64,000 bases of DNA from Absidia repens (lineage: Eukaryota; Mucoromycota; Mucoromycetes; Mucorales; Cunninghamellaceae): NCBI GenBank assembly GCA_002105175.1, contig MCGE01000027.1, positions 262,001 through 326,000 of the forward strand. Direction: 5' to 3'. The notes under the pieces are model-generated. The model ran no database searches and was not told the DNA's origin. It saw only the letters and a program-made list of their open reading frames with translations. The position numbers and the translations under genes are program-made. Shown piece by piece: positions 35,102 to 47,844 of the stretch (positions within the stretch are counted from its first letter, which is position 1; the number at the start of each line of letters is the position of its first letter).

Positions 35102-37183
35102 ATGCTTCCACTTGTACGTCAAAGATACGACTTGGTCACCCCTGAACGGTCATTACCTTCGTCACCCTCCCTTTCTCCTGCACAAATCACACATGAAGTA
35201 GTGAATCGTCATAGTACGAGTCCTGCGGTGGATGTTCCTGAATTGGCTCGTTTATTACAAAAAGCATCTTCGTCTAGTCCTCATCCCGCTTCTCGTCCTC
35301 CTCGTCCTCGATCTCAACTTGTTTTAGCCTCCAAATCACCTTCTCCCAGCTCGTCTACATCTTCCTCACCAACTTTATCCCCTTTACCACCGCCTATATG
35401 TACAAAAGAGAAAGATTATACCAACATCAAAGACAAACCCCAACAACAACAACCACCACTCATCACTGTATCAACAAATAACACCACTCAGCGACCTCCA
35501 TTACATCATCGTGCGACAACATGTTCTACCCCGACGCAGTTTATCTTCAAAAAGCCCGAATATGATCAACATTATCATGAAACACATTTTCATCATCACC
35601 CTCCCCCACCACCGCAGCCAAAGAAAACTGTGACAACTACCACTCACTCAACAACACTAACCAATCCTGCCGCTGCTGCTGCTGCTGGAACCCCCAGTAT
35701 TGGTTTGGATCGAAAGGATTTATCACTTACTTGGACCGATCTTCGACGATTTTTTGTCCCTGGGACTGTGGAACAAACCAACAACGGTGGCAAGGATGAT
35801 ATCACATTTGCCAATCAGTTTCGGAAAAACATTGGCACGCGTTATGGCACTTGGGGTAATAAAAAAAAAAAAAAAAAAAAAAAAAGAAACAATCAGGGAG
35901 ATGAATCTGGGTAACTTTTTTTCGGAAAACTAATAATCGATGTTTTATATTTTAATGGTGTAGGTCGATACATTGGCAAAGGAGCAGGTGGCTCGGTGCG
36001 GTTGATTCGGCGTGCGTCAGACCAGAAAACGTTTGCTGTCAAGCAATTCCGCAAACGACTACCACAAGAGACGGAAAAGGATTATGTGAAAAAGGTGACA
36101 GCGGAATTCTGTATTGGCTCGGCATTGCATCATCCCAACATCATCGAAACCCTGGATATTATTCAAGAAGATGCTCATTTTTACGAAATCATGGAATATG
36201 CCCCGAACGACCTTTTCAATGTGGTGATGAGTGGCATGATGTCGCGCGAGGAAATCGCTTGCTGCTGGCGCCAGCTCTTACATGGCCTGTCCTACATTCA
36301 TGGCATGGGCATCGCGCATCGTGATTTAAAGTTGGACAATTTGATGTTGGACAGTTTTGGCATGCTCAAGATTATAGATTTTGGTTGTGCGACGGTCTTC
36401 CGGTCTCCTTTTGTGGATAACAACACTCAAAAGCAACATTCCTCGGTGGCCCATTCCAAAGGAGTGTTCGGCTCAGATCCTTATATTGCTCCCGAACAGT
36501 ACACCCAACCTTCCTATAACCCCTGCCTGGCGGATATTTGGTCTTGCGCAATTATTTTTATTTGTATGACCATTCGTCGCTTTCCTTGGCGTTTACCTCG
36601 GCCTTGCGATCCTTCCTTCTTGGCCTTCAGCACCCAACCACAGCAATCCTTACGTCTCTTCAAACTTCTGCCTCGCGAAGCACGACCTGTCATTGCTGCC
36701 ATGCTGGAAATGCAACCAAAACGCCGCGCTCATTTGGATCAAGTTCTTGCTGACTCTTGGGTACAATCAATCGATGTCTGTCATGCGGAAGAACCAGGCG
36801 CCAATCATGTGCACCATGTCCTTGTCCTGCCACCTCCACCATCCACACTTCATCCGCCCATCCCTCCTCCTCCTCCTCAAGCCTCACCCTCATCATCTAC
36901 GACATCTACTGAGGAACTGGGACCACCTCCAACAGAATTATTACAACGACAAAAACAACAACATCATCAAAACCAACAGCACCACCATCTCGTCATTGTG
37001 ACTCCTGAACCCCCTGGTGTCGTTGCCGAAAAAGAGAAACGTAAACGTCTTTCACTTCCCCGTCCTCCTTCTCCTCGTGCCACTCGGCCTCTTCCACATC
37101 GTCCTGCATCACCGAGGCAAGCATCGTCTTCTTCTTCTTCTTCGGGAATTGGTATCACTAGTGCTGGTGGCCAAAAGACGTAG
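35102..37183 (+). CDS. NPR1/HAL5-family Ser/Thr protein kinase, about 657 aa, two exons
   Basis: Exons: 35102-35855 and 35964-37183 (1,974 nt). Residues ~1-245 are Ser/Pro-rich and disordered. The kinase domain (~250-555) has the Gly loop GKGAGGSV, AVKQF (Lys), HRDLKLDN (~370), IDFGCA (~390) and APEQY. The segment YNPCLADIWSCAIIFICMTI followed by FPWRLPRPCDPSF is typical of the fungal Hal4/Hal5/Npr1 group, which controls nutrient and potassium transporters. A Pro/Gln/His-rich tail follows. All catalytic residues are present. The start is uncertain: 35102 is the first in-frame ATG, but CTCTTTAG at 35062-35069 could be the acceptor of an upstream exon. Intron 35856-35963 has a 25-nt A run. Confidence 0.88.
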
Positions 37184-37439
37184 CCCATTGTCCCATCGTT
37201 TACACCCATTCCCCTCCTTTTTTTATCTTTGTTTTTTAGTATTAATCATCGTATATTATATATATATATATATATTTACCATCATTCACATTGCACCATG
37301 CATCTTTATCTACCTATATAGTTTATCAGATAGTTTTATTTTTCTTACCTCTGTATTGTTTTTACATAAAAAAGTCTCCTATCCCAATGCCTTTTGTGCG
37401 CGGGACTCGAAATGATTCACCATTTTTTTCCTGTCGACC

Positions 37440-37463
37440 TTTTTTTTTTTTTTTTTTTTTTTT
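37440..37463 (+). promoter_or_regulatory. 24-nt T tract upstream of DHX34 start
   Basis: A T run ends 31 bp before the ATG at 37495, matching the arrangement at 6671 and 7558. Only 311 bp separate the kinase stop from this gene. Confidence 0.4.
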
Positions 37464-37494
37464 GCTACCGCTCCATATATACGCCCTCTTTGTC

Positions 37495-40400
37495 ATGTCA
37501 AGGCGGCGCCATCAGCAACGACAACAGCAACATGATGAAGAACGATATTTGCCTTCTGGAAAACGGGTTAAGGTCACTCCTATTGTACAGGCGCCATTGT
37601 GGAATCTCAAGCGCATTGTAAGAATATTCATACGAATCAATTCAACTTCGGTAACCCAAGTGTTAACTTTTTTTTTTTCCAAATCTAGATGGAGGATTCT
37701 GAAAAGCGAGTACAAGCAATCAAGGATGCACAGCGCTATATTAAACAAGGCGGACATGGGCGGCATCGTACCAGTAAAAAACCCAAGCATAACGGCAATG
37801 ATCAGGACGACGAAGACGGTGACCAGCAGCGGCAGCACCGAGGACCACCATGGGATCAACAAACGGACGATATTTTTTTTTCAAGACGCCAACGTGGACT
37901 TGTCTCATGGATGATTCCTACTGGATCACCCATCTACTATGAATTCGAAGGTAATGATCGATCCCGACACGTACTTACACACACGCGCACACACTCACCC
38001 TCTCTTTCGCTCTCTCTTACTCATCGACACTCTCTGACATATGTTTTTCGTTTTGTTTTGTTTTAGCTTTTTACAAGAAATTGGAGCAAAGTATACCAAC
38101 GCCGACTCCCACTGCAGACGATTCTCCTATAACAGAGACAGATACGACACAGCAACAATGGGAATGGATGCGACATGTTTTGGTCTTGTTTTATGATTTT
38201 CAAGAAAAGAAACGAGCTTCGCTGAAGAAAAAACTGGATCAGGTACAATACATATCACTTGCTATGCGCTGAAAGACATGTGCAGCTGACTTTTGTATTT
38301 ATTAATTTCAATAGAATCGGGAAGCATTACCTATCACGCCTTTCGCTAATGCCATTGTACACACACTGAAGGAACACAGACTGCTATTGATCGCTGGTGA
38401 TACTGGTTGCGGAAAATCAACTCAAGGTAATAGATATGACTCTCGTCCTTCTCGACTGCGACATGCTAACTTTTTTTTTTGTGTTTTTTTGGTAGTGCCT
38501 CAAATTCTTATGCGCGCGGGCTTCCAAAAAATTGCCTGTACACAACCTCGACGGATCGCATGTTCATCTCTTGCCAAACGAGTCAGGTAAAACAACGAAG
38601 AACAGAATGAAAGAGTTTTGGGCTGTGCACTCATCAAAAAACGGGGTAATCTTTACTTTAGCTACGAAACAATGAATGAGTACGGCTCTGACATTGCCTA
38701 CCAAGTCCGCTTTGAAGGTACCCAGACACGACGCACTCGGATTTTATTCTTAACAGAGGTAGGTATCCAGAAATGCATTTGAAACAACTGAATTGAATGA
38801 TCATATTTTTTATAATGCGATTTAGGGACTCTTACTACGACAATATGCAAAAGACAGAACATTATCAATGTATGATGTCATTGTGGTGGATGAAGTACAT
38901 GAACGGCACATCACTGGTAGGTGAGACATACAAAAAAAAAAAAAAAAAAAAGGGTAAACTGATCCTCGTTTGTATTACTATTATAGGCGATTTTTTATTG
39001 GCACTTCTGAAACAACTGATGGTAACACGAAAAGACCTCTACATTGTATTGATGAGTGCGACCATCAATGCTGAATTGTTTGCCCATTACTTTGATGCTC
39101 CTACATTGGTGGTAATAAAAAATCACTTTTCATCCTTGCATGTTACTTTACCCGCCTTTTTATTTTTTATTTATTTATTTGTTTTCAATCCTTATAGGTG
39201 CCTGGGAAAATGTATGATGTGAAAATTCATTACTGGAATCATCATCGGCATGAAGACAAAAGATTGGTGGACGATGCGGCCTTTGAAAAGCGACAATCTG
39301 CCAGTATCAAGGTAACTTCGGGTTTTGCGTGCGTGCGGATAAATGAAACAGTAGTTGGTACTGTCCGTTAATGAAATCACTACAATTTATTCAATAGGAA
39401 TCTATTCCCAGTCGATCTGAACGTGTGCATGCAGGTACGAAAAAGAACAAAGGGAAGGCGCTAAAGTGAGAAACTCATGCAACTCCTATATTATTGTAGC
39501 ACCTTACTTGGATATCATGGCACATATTGATGAAACGATACCTGCAACTGAGCGTGGTGATATGCTGATCTTTTTACCTGGAATCAATGAAGTAAGTAAA
39601 AGAGAACTGAATTTTGTTAATGGTACGTTAACATAATTTGCATGTATGTAGATTACCGATTTGGAACAAGAACTCAAGTTTTATGCAGAGGAAACTCAGT
39701 AAGGACGAACAAAATAGATACTTTCTTATGCAATGATCAAGAGATATGGGCGGATCACTCATCCATATGTGGTTGATTATTTATAGAAAATGGATTATTC
39801 TGATATTGCACTCCTCGCTATCGGTGGATGACCAAGAAAAGATTTTTGATATGCCTCCTCAAGGTATCCGTAAATGCATCATTAGCTCAAATATGTAAGT
39901 AAAGAATATTGGTACCAAGATATTGTGTAAAAAAAAAAAAAAAGATACTAATGAAATGCATTGCTTTTTTCTTTGTTATTAAAGTGCCGAAACAAGTGTC
40001 ACCATTGATGGTATTCGCTTTATTGTGGACTCTGGTAATAAAGAAAAGAAAAGCGACGCAGTGTTATTTTTATATTGATGATCTTATTTAACCCCATTAG
40101 GAAAGGTGAAAGAATCTAGCCATGAAGCAATCACGAATATGAAGAAACTCTCTGAATTCTGGATATCAAAGGCCAGCGCGAAACAAAGGGCAGGGCGTGC
40201 CGGACGGACTGGACCTGGTGAATGCTACCGGCTGTACTCTGAGAACGAATATTTGCATTTGAATGAATATACCGTACCTGAAATTCAACGTGATGCGTTG
40301 GAATCCATTGTTCTCAATATCAAAGCACTTGAACTAGGAAACCCAAGGACTTTTAACTTCATAGAGGTAATGGACTATACATGCATAAAAAAAAAAAAAC

Positions 40401-43338
40401 GAAATTACACTTTACTTCATGGTTTGCCATGCCGCTCACTTTTATTTTTATGTAGTCTCCATCCTCTGAAGCTATTGAGGCCTCTGTGAAACTTCTACGG
40501 AATTTGGGCGCTTTAGATGAATCGGAATTGATTACCAGTCTAGGCATGGTGCTAGTCAACCTTCCTGTGGATGCAGTTATTGGGAAAATGATTCTTCTTG
40601 GTTATGTAAGAAACAAGAACAAGAACAATGAATTATAACCATATTATTCACGTTTTTGTCGTTGTGATAGATACTCCGTATAGAAAGACCGACCTTATCC
40701 ATTGTGGCGTGCATGAGTGTCCAATCCCCGTTCGTGCGTTTATCGTCTAACAATCCATCCAACTTATCTACCCTTAAGGTAAATACATCTGAATAATGAT
40801 GATAAAAAAAAAAAAAAAAAACTGCTCTCTTTAAATGCTACTATTATAGAATCAAAAAGCATTCGACTCGGCTCAGGGTGACCCGTTTACTCTACTAAAT
40901 GTATGGCAATCTTGGTTGGAGATCAAAAACGATCGACAGGTAAAGAAAGAAGAAAATATCAAAAGATTGACGATAATAAATATTAATAATGCTTTAAATA
41001 CTGTTATTTTTTATGTTGCTTAATCATCGATAGGTATCGTCAAAACAATGGTGCCGGCGACATGGGATTGAAGAACAGCGACTATATGAGGTACACAAAG
41101 CAACAGCTCATTTACAAGGAATAAATTCAAACTGATGTATGTCGACTTATATTATTAGATTACCAAAATACGTGGGCAATTTGAACGAATTCTGCAAGAT
41201 TTCCAACCAGAAGCTGCGGACAGAATGGATGGCAAAAACAGCAATGATGATGATTATGATGATCAAGTAAGAACAAAATCGTTAATAAAGGGAAGAGAGA
41301 GAAAGCGATCATCTAACAGTGAATTATTGTTTTTATTTAATAGGCTGATTCTAAGCATTCTAGGCGCCGACAACGTGACATACTCAAAAGAGAACGTTTT
41401 GATCAAAAATCGCAGAAAAAACGGCGGATATTATCTATGAATCAGGATCGCAATAGTAAGTAGAAACCTCATGGAGCTATGGAACTTGGGGATGCACAAT
41501 GACTTACGCTATTTTTTTTTTTCGGGGGGTTCCTTTTCATTATAATTCGAAGGTGATGGTGACGATGACGGACAAATTGACTTACGTGCTCTGGAGTTTT
41601 CCATGGGCAACAATTTGAAACGACTTCAGAGGCGGGCAACCTTGGATATGGCGGACCACGACACGGTACAACTTTTGAAACTGATTATTTGCTCAGCACT
41701 GTATCCGCAATTTGCTATAGGCGATCCTCACAACCCTTATCGGAAAATAGACGAACTTGTATTTCATGCACCAGGTAAATCGCTAACAAAAAATAAAAAA
41801 AAATTAACAATGCGTGGCACTCTGACTAATGTTTAAAATGGTCTGTCTTTTCCAGTTGCCAGTTTCTTATCTCTTCATCCATCAAGTACATTGGCACACC
41901 ATCCTGATTGGGTTCGTGAACCGGGTGAAAACGTCCGTAAAGGTAAAGTTACGCATACACTCACATGTGATCTACAAAATTAACCACCCCTTTTTATTAC
42001 CGCCATTAGATGATCTGCAGGTGGAGCAAGCAATTCAAAATCAAATAATATGCTATTTGCAACTACTGGAAACCAATAAACCCTACATATTGAATCTTAT
42101 TCGTACACCAGGTAATTAATAACAAGAGATGGGGAGGGCTTGATAGCATTCTTATTTTATCATTCATCTTACTATTGCTTTGTATCTTGTGTTTGATAGG
42201 GATACATACTCTTCTTCTATTCTCAAAGCAATGTAAGTAGAACATGACGATATTTCAACTGAATAAAAGCACATTACTTTCTCACATACATTCCTTTGCT
42301 GATGTCATTTTAGTGGATACCAACGAAGATTGTAGCGTGATCGTAGCGGACTCGTTTTATCTTATACGATTTAAAACCAAGGCAGTTGCTCAGTATATTT
42401 TATCTCTGGCATGCAGGCTGCGGAATGAATGGGAAAAACTTTTCAATCAAAAACTGGGGCAAGGTGCAGCTGCTGGAAGGGTAATAAAAAGAAAAAGCGG
42501 GAGGAAGGAGGAGAGGGGGATATACTGTCTTCTCAAGGGAGAAGAAGGGGCTATTGTTATTCTCACATTTTACTTTATGTAGGCGGCACCCAAGGACGAT
42601 GATCATTTGGCATTACCTCTAATAACTCCTTCGGTACGACGATTTTTGCCTTTGGCAATTAATGATATATTGGATGATCAAGAAAAGGAGGAAGAACAAA
42701 TTGAATTTTGGACACCAGCAGTAGAAGCAACATTTTGGCTAAACATTCGATCCATATCAGGTACATCAAAACAAAAGAAGGGGAGAGGAGTTGGTGGAAC
42801 AGCGGAAGAAGGGGACATATAAGCTGACCCTTTTATTCTGTTTTAGACAAGCTGGTAGACTTTATGACGACATCCATCTCAGCAGAACTGGCTATTGGCA
42901 AATCCTCTGAATTTTTGAAAATGGCAAGTCAATAAATAATGGATCGTGAATCGAAAACGTACTGATACCTCCATTCTTTATCTAGTATACTCATTGGAAG
43001 GAGCGACCGATAGCGGAAGCAGGCTTACCTCGGTCATGGAACCCGAATGACGGTAAGAAAGAAGAGAAAAAGCCCTTGCATTTGTCCCTGACTACTTGAT
43101 TGATTATTATTGTTTTTATACAGTAATCAGGAAAGGTGTACAGATTTCTCCTCAATTATGGTACAATAGTCTGGATATACCCTCATGTGCATCAAATGTT
43201 CCCCTTGAACTTGACAACAAGATCCCTGACAGTGTGAAAATGTATTGGCATTGCCAGCATTGTGACAATACCTTGGCCATCCGAAAATCACAACTATTGG
43301 AACACGTTGCTGCTTGTATCTCTTCTTCTACTAGATAG
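37495..43338 (+). CDS. DHX34: DHX34-type DEAH-box RNA helicase, about 1,187 aa, 30 exons
   Basis: Exons: 37495-37617, 37689-37950, 38067-38242, 38315-38426, 38496-38586, 38662-38758, 38826-38916, 38987-39111, 39198-39311, 39398-39434, 39500-39591, 39652-39698, 39787-39894, 39985-40034, 40101-40366, 40456-40605, 40671-40778, 40850-40939, 41034-41090, 41159-41266, 41344-41455, 41553-41774, 41856-41942, 42010-42111, 42200-42232, 42314-42480, 42583-42760, 42847-42923, 42986-43052, 43124-43338 (3,564 nt). Helicase motifs: GDTGCGKST (~217), VVDEVHERH (~308, DEVH), MSATIN (~341), [12 protein letters not shown] (~536). A winged-helix/OB-fold region follows; the C-terminus has C-x2-C and H-x4-C ([16 protein letters not shown]), like a zinc finger. 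Length, DEVH box and zinc-finger tail fit DHX34, which in animals links UPF1 and SMG1 in nonsense-mediated decay. That role here is inferred. Intron 42924-42985 has a GC donor. Confidence 0.9.
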
Positions 43339-43695
43339 TTTCTTCTTTTTTTTTTTTTTTATTATAATCAAAATAAAGGAATGCATTTATTGAACTCGTT
43401 TTTTTTTTTTTTTTTGACATTTGTGAATGATGGGGGTGGGTGGGTATAGGAAAAGTCTCTCAGGGATTACCAGTGGAGTGTAATTGGACTGAGGGGCAGG
43501 CGGAGTTTGTTGTTGAACGCATTATTTTCGGTCGTGGCGTTCTTGGTTCTTGTTTGCCCCTCGGGCCCCTTCAAAAAAAAAAAAAAAAAAGATTTAAAAC
43601 AAACTTACTCCTTTTCTTCCTTTTTTTTTCCATACCCCTCTCTTTCTCTTTCTTGTTTTATTTCATTTTTTGGTGTAATCCATTACTGAATCGCT

Positions 43696-45297
43696 ATGCG
43701 CCATCCTACTGCGATCCTCTCTGAATCTATCGGCGTACCGGAATCTGGTTTGCGGTTGCTCCTCACCATTTTACTCGCCTATCCTGTCGCGGCTGGTTTC
43801 CGATGGTTATATGCCAACAACAACAACAACCATTCACAAAACCCAGAGCGATCCAAAGAAGACTTCGCTCAATCGGTCGGCGCTCGCAATCGGTATATCT
43901 TGATCTCGGGGTTGGCCCTGGCGACATTTTTTAACGGAACGGCGGTATGCCATTCTTTGATAACCGTGGCTGTCAGTTATGGCATATGTGCAGTTTTCCA
44001 GCATCAACGCACATTGGCAGTGGCGGGTGTTTGGATCTTGAACGCTGTGTATCTTTTGGGTGGTTACTACGTCATGGCGGCCGACGACTATGATATTTCT
44101 TGGACTATGACCCAATGTATTCTTTGTCTACGGTTAATGGGATTTAGTATGGATTATATGGATGGTACCACAGCAGCTGCAACAAACAAGACGATGAACT
44201 CATCACAAGATAGACCTTTATCATTTAGTGCCAACACAGCTTTGACTATTCTGCCCTCCTTTACCAAGGTGGCCGCTTACTGTTTTTATCCTTCGGCTTT
44301 TCTGGTTGGTCCTCAATTCTCTTTTTCGTTGTATCAAGAATGGCTCATGTTTGATGATCTGCACGGTGCTGCATCACACACAAAATCCATACAGCAGTAC
44401 TCCTATGTGAAGAAATGTGCTGCCTGGGGTGTATTTTATTTGGCCATGCAACAGTTGATTGGTGCCCATTATCCTACCTCTTATCTTTTGTCCTCAGATT
44501 ATGCTGCCTTGTCGTTTCTTCATCGTCTAGGTGTCTTTTGGCTGGTGGGCAAATTTGTCTTTACTAAATACTTGGGCGTTTGGCTTTTGACCGAAGGTAA
44601 GTACATATTATTATATACATACAGTTGGCGGGGCAGATAGTACAAGGGAACAGCTGCTTTTCTAATCAGTTTTTTTTTGGGGGGTGGACCTGGAAAAATA
44701 GGCGCAACGGCATTGTTTGGTATTGGATATGAAGGACAAATGCAAGATGGCCAGCATTCTTTTGCAGGGTTGGCAAATGTGAATCCACTCAAATACGAAA
44801 CAGCTACCTCTATAGAAGATATTATTGGAAGTTTCAACATCAACACTAATCTGTGGTCCAAGTATTATGTATTCAAGCGATTGCGGTGGATGGAATCCAA
44901 GACTGCGTCTCAGACTGGCACACTGGCATTTTTGGCCATTTGGCACGGTTTCCACTACGGTTACTTTACTACCTTTTTGATGGAGTTTTTGGACCTGAAA
45001 GCAGAAGGGATTTTACGGAAATGGGTGTATATTTTATTACCATCACTATCGTCAGCTTCATCTGCAACAAACCAACAACATAATGGATGGATGTCGTGGA
45101 TCAAGAATGTGCTGGCTTGGTGTGTATGCTCGTCTACGCTTTTCTACGCCGGTGTTGGATTTGACTTGCTTTCCCTATCTTCGTCATGGGTTGCCTATCG
45201 CCAGATCTACTTTGTCGGTCATATTAGTCTCTTTACTCTCCTTGGCTCGTCCTTCCTTTTGCCCCGTCCACCAATTAAAAAGAACAAGATTAATTAA
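43696..45297 (+). CDS. MBOAT lysophospholipid acyltransferase (LPCAT3/Ale1-like), 498 aa, two exons
   Basis: Exons: 43696-44596 and 44702-45297 (1,497 nt). Several membrane segments run through the protein. MBOAT signatures are MDYMDG (~155), the conserved Asn in SFNINTNLWSKYYVFKRL and the catalytic His in FLAIWHGFHYGYF. The NTNLW..KRL..WHG arrangement closely follows LPCAT3/MBOAT5 and yeast Ale1, which re-acylate lysophosphatidylcholine and related lysophospholipids at the ER (Lands cycle). Acyl and headgroup preference cannot be read from sequence. It starts 358 bp after the helicase stop, and a 5' T/C-rich leader precedes the ATG. Poly(A) signal AATAAA at about 45405. Confidence 0.9.
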
Positions 45298-46519
45298 TGA
45301 AGCTTTTAGTTGTACTAGTTTAGATCTTTGTACTTTGACCATATTTTTAGTGATAGCTGTTTATTTGTTTACTTGTTTAGTCATTATACTTGACATTTCT
45401 TGACAATAAAAAATGATCGCTTTGCTACAACTGTTTTAAAAAAGATTCTTTAATGGAAATGTGGAAGGTTTAGTGACAGGTGGTAACGTGTTTGCGTAGT
45501 ATATTTTAGTTAGGTGAGTGCATTTAGGTTGTTTTGTTTTTTTATTCCACACGTCCCTGAAAACTTGAATAGAGAATGGAGGGAAGGCTATTTTAATAGA
45601 AAATCTCCTAGACTTGATCATACTCAATTCAGATACCTTAAACAAGAAATATCATCTTTTATAAAATGTTAAAATTAGAAAAAACCCTAAGCCTAATACC
45701 GTTTACCCTGGACGGCACATGCAATATGTCCAAGGAAACTTCTTGATTTGCTTATTTAATAAAGTATGGCTTTACGATCTAGGCCAATATCTATGTAAAA
45801 AAGTATTTGGAATTATTTCGTTTTTCGCTTTTAGCTCACCAATGATGCTACCCCGCGCTACATCACCTTTGATATTAAATGCGGCTATATAATGGACGCA
45901 CATTTATGCTGACACTCCGTACACAATACCACTTGTACAGACAATGTTGGGTGTCCCTCAGGTCTTTCACATTTGGATCTTTTCTAAGAATATAATAGTT
46001 AGAAACTAACCATAAACCCTACCCTTCTTCCAAATCAATATACTGTATATATATAAACTGGGATCCAAAATTAAAAATGTTCAATAACAGGTATACCAAA
46101 CTAGGTTTGGAGAGGAATCTCGCTATATCACCTAAAAACACAGGATAATACGCTAATAAATTTATTGAAGACATCCATTGAAGACATATAGTAATAATTT
46201 TTTATTATTGTAAACTAGCATAAAACAAAATAAAGTAAGAGGGCATGAAATTCTACAGTAAGTGACAAACTATTCTAAAGAGCAGGCGAGTGCAAAGTTG
46301 TGGTGACGTTCTGCCACGAGGAGAAGCGCCATGTTACCGATGCTGAATGGTGGCAGTTGGGTAAAACAAAGTAGTAGAGTCAAAGTTAAATGGTGTTGCT
46401 TGCTATTAATAAAAAAAAGCTAACCACTATACACTATATCACCGTTGTTCAGTGGTATAGATTTGAAAGGGGAACCTTATTGTGTTGACTGAAACAATAA
46501 AAAAACGTTCACCAAAAAC
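45298..46519. other. Intergenic AT-rich DNA, nothing recognised
   Basis: After the acyltransferase poly(A) signal there is about 1.1 kb without supported ORFs, RNA genes or clear repeats. 46265-46360 is locally richer in GC, without a recognisable motif. Confidence 0.5.
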
Positions 46520-47185
46520 AATTCAAAATCCGCCCACGAGAAATATTTATTTTCTCTCTCCCGCCCGCTTTATTTTTTCGGCTCTCTTTCTTTTTGATTT
46601 TTTTTTTTTTTTTTTGCCCTTGATTTTTTTCTTCACCATTCAGCTTCTGTGGGCTTATGTTGGACTTAGAATAGTGTCAGGACTAGTTTAGAAGCATTTT
46701 CGGAACAGGGAATACAGTGCATGGGGAAACCCTTTCATTTTGGATCTAGGATCTGAAGGTACCATTAGTTGGCTTTTTTGGAGCTTTCATTAGCTTAGTT
46801 TAGTGTTAGTGTATTATACTTTATTATCAACATCTCAATAAAATATGTTTTTTTTTTTTTTTACATGCCTCAATGAAAAAAAGTCTCAATAGTCTCTCCC
46901 ATGTCGTGTACAATAGCTCCTCGTTCACTACCATCACTTCCTTAGATTACTGCTGATCGTTGTTGTGTGCTTCAAGAAAATATACCCCTTTAGTTTCTCA
47001 CATACCTTGTACAATATATTAATTATATTGATTCCCTTTTCACAATAGCCCCTTTAGCTTAGTACTGACCGCTATCCAAGTCGCCCGTCAGTCTCCCTTT
47101 TAAAAACCCCATTAGCTTTTTTCGTCGCTGTTATCCTTCGCAGTGTACGACTATGGTTTCAATAAAGTATGTCCAATTTTTCTTA
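46520..47185 (+). repeat. Family A repeat, copy A5
   Basis: Promoter-like block CGCCCACGAGAAATATTTATTT, TCTCCCGCCCGC, TTTTCGGCTCTCTTTC (46531-46595), then TGTCAGGACTAGTTTAGAAG and GTGCATGGGGAAACCCTTTC. The 5' stem arm is changed (AGCATTTT), so this copy does not form the hairpin. Downstream words CATGTCGTGTACAATA and CCCTTTAGCTTAGTACTGACC match A4 and A7. Confidence 0.75.
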
Positions 47186-47844
47186 AATCAACCTCTACTA
47201 TCAAAACCATCGGATATTGAGAAATATTCTTCTTTTTTGGTGCATGATAAGATATTAATTAATGTTATGTCATATACGATGATGATTTGGATGAAGTATG
47301 TTTCAGGGATAAAGACATTTACCGACTGAAATGATATTTTCTTTTCATATTTTGGATATATAATTTTTTAATCTATTTTCATAGGAGTAATTGAACTTAT
47401 TCTATGATGGTGAGTTTTCATGTTTTGATTATGATTGAATATACATATATACCAGAGACAATAAGCAATGGCAATCAAAGAAAAAGGCAAAAGCAATATG
47501 TGAGAAAAATAGAATGATTTTTATTCAAAAAAAAAAAAAAAAAAAAAAAAATACAGTAATAAACGTAGATATCATAATAGTTTCTACGGTTACAAAATGT
47601 ACATAGAAAATACGTTTCAAATGAATCCGAGTGATTCTATTTACATATTCCCTTTGGGTGCCATCACCCTGAACAACGAGGGTTAGGCTTTACACCCGGA
47701 ATACGGCGGGGCGGTGTGGCTAGTCTTTCTAAAAAAACAAACATAAAGATATTGATAAAAACAAGTAAGAATTTATTCATGTATAAATAAATATAAACAA
47801 AATAAACAAAAATTGTCGTGATGCTAAACTAGTTGTGAACTACA
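47186..47844. other. Intergenic, includes 24-25 nt A run and UBR7 3' flank
   Basis: An A run lies at 47527-47550. Otherwise AT-rich, with no supported feature. Confidence 0.4.
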
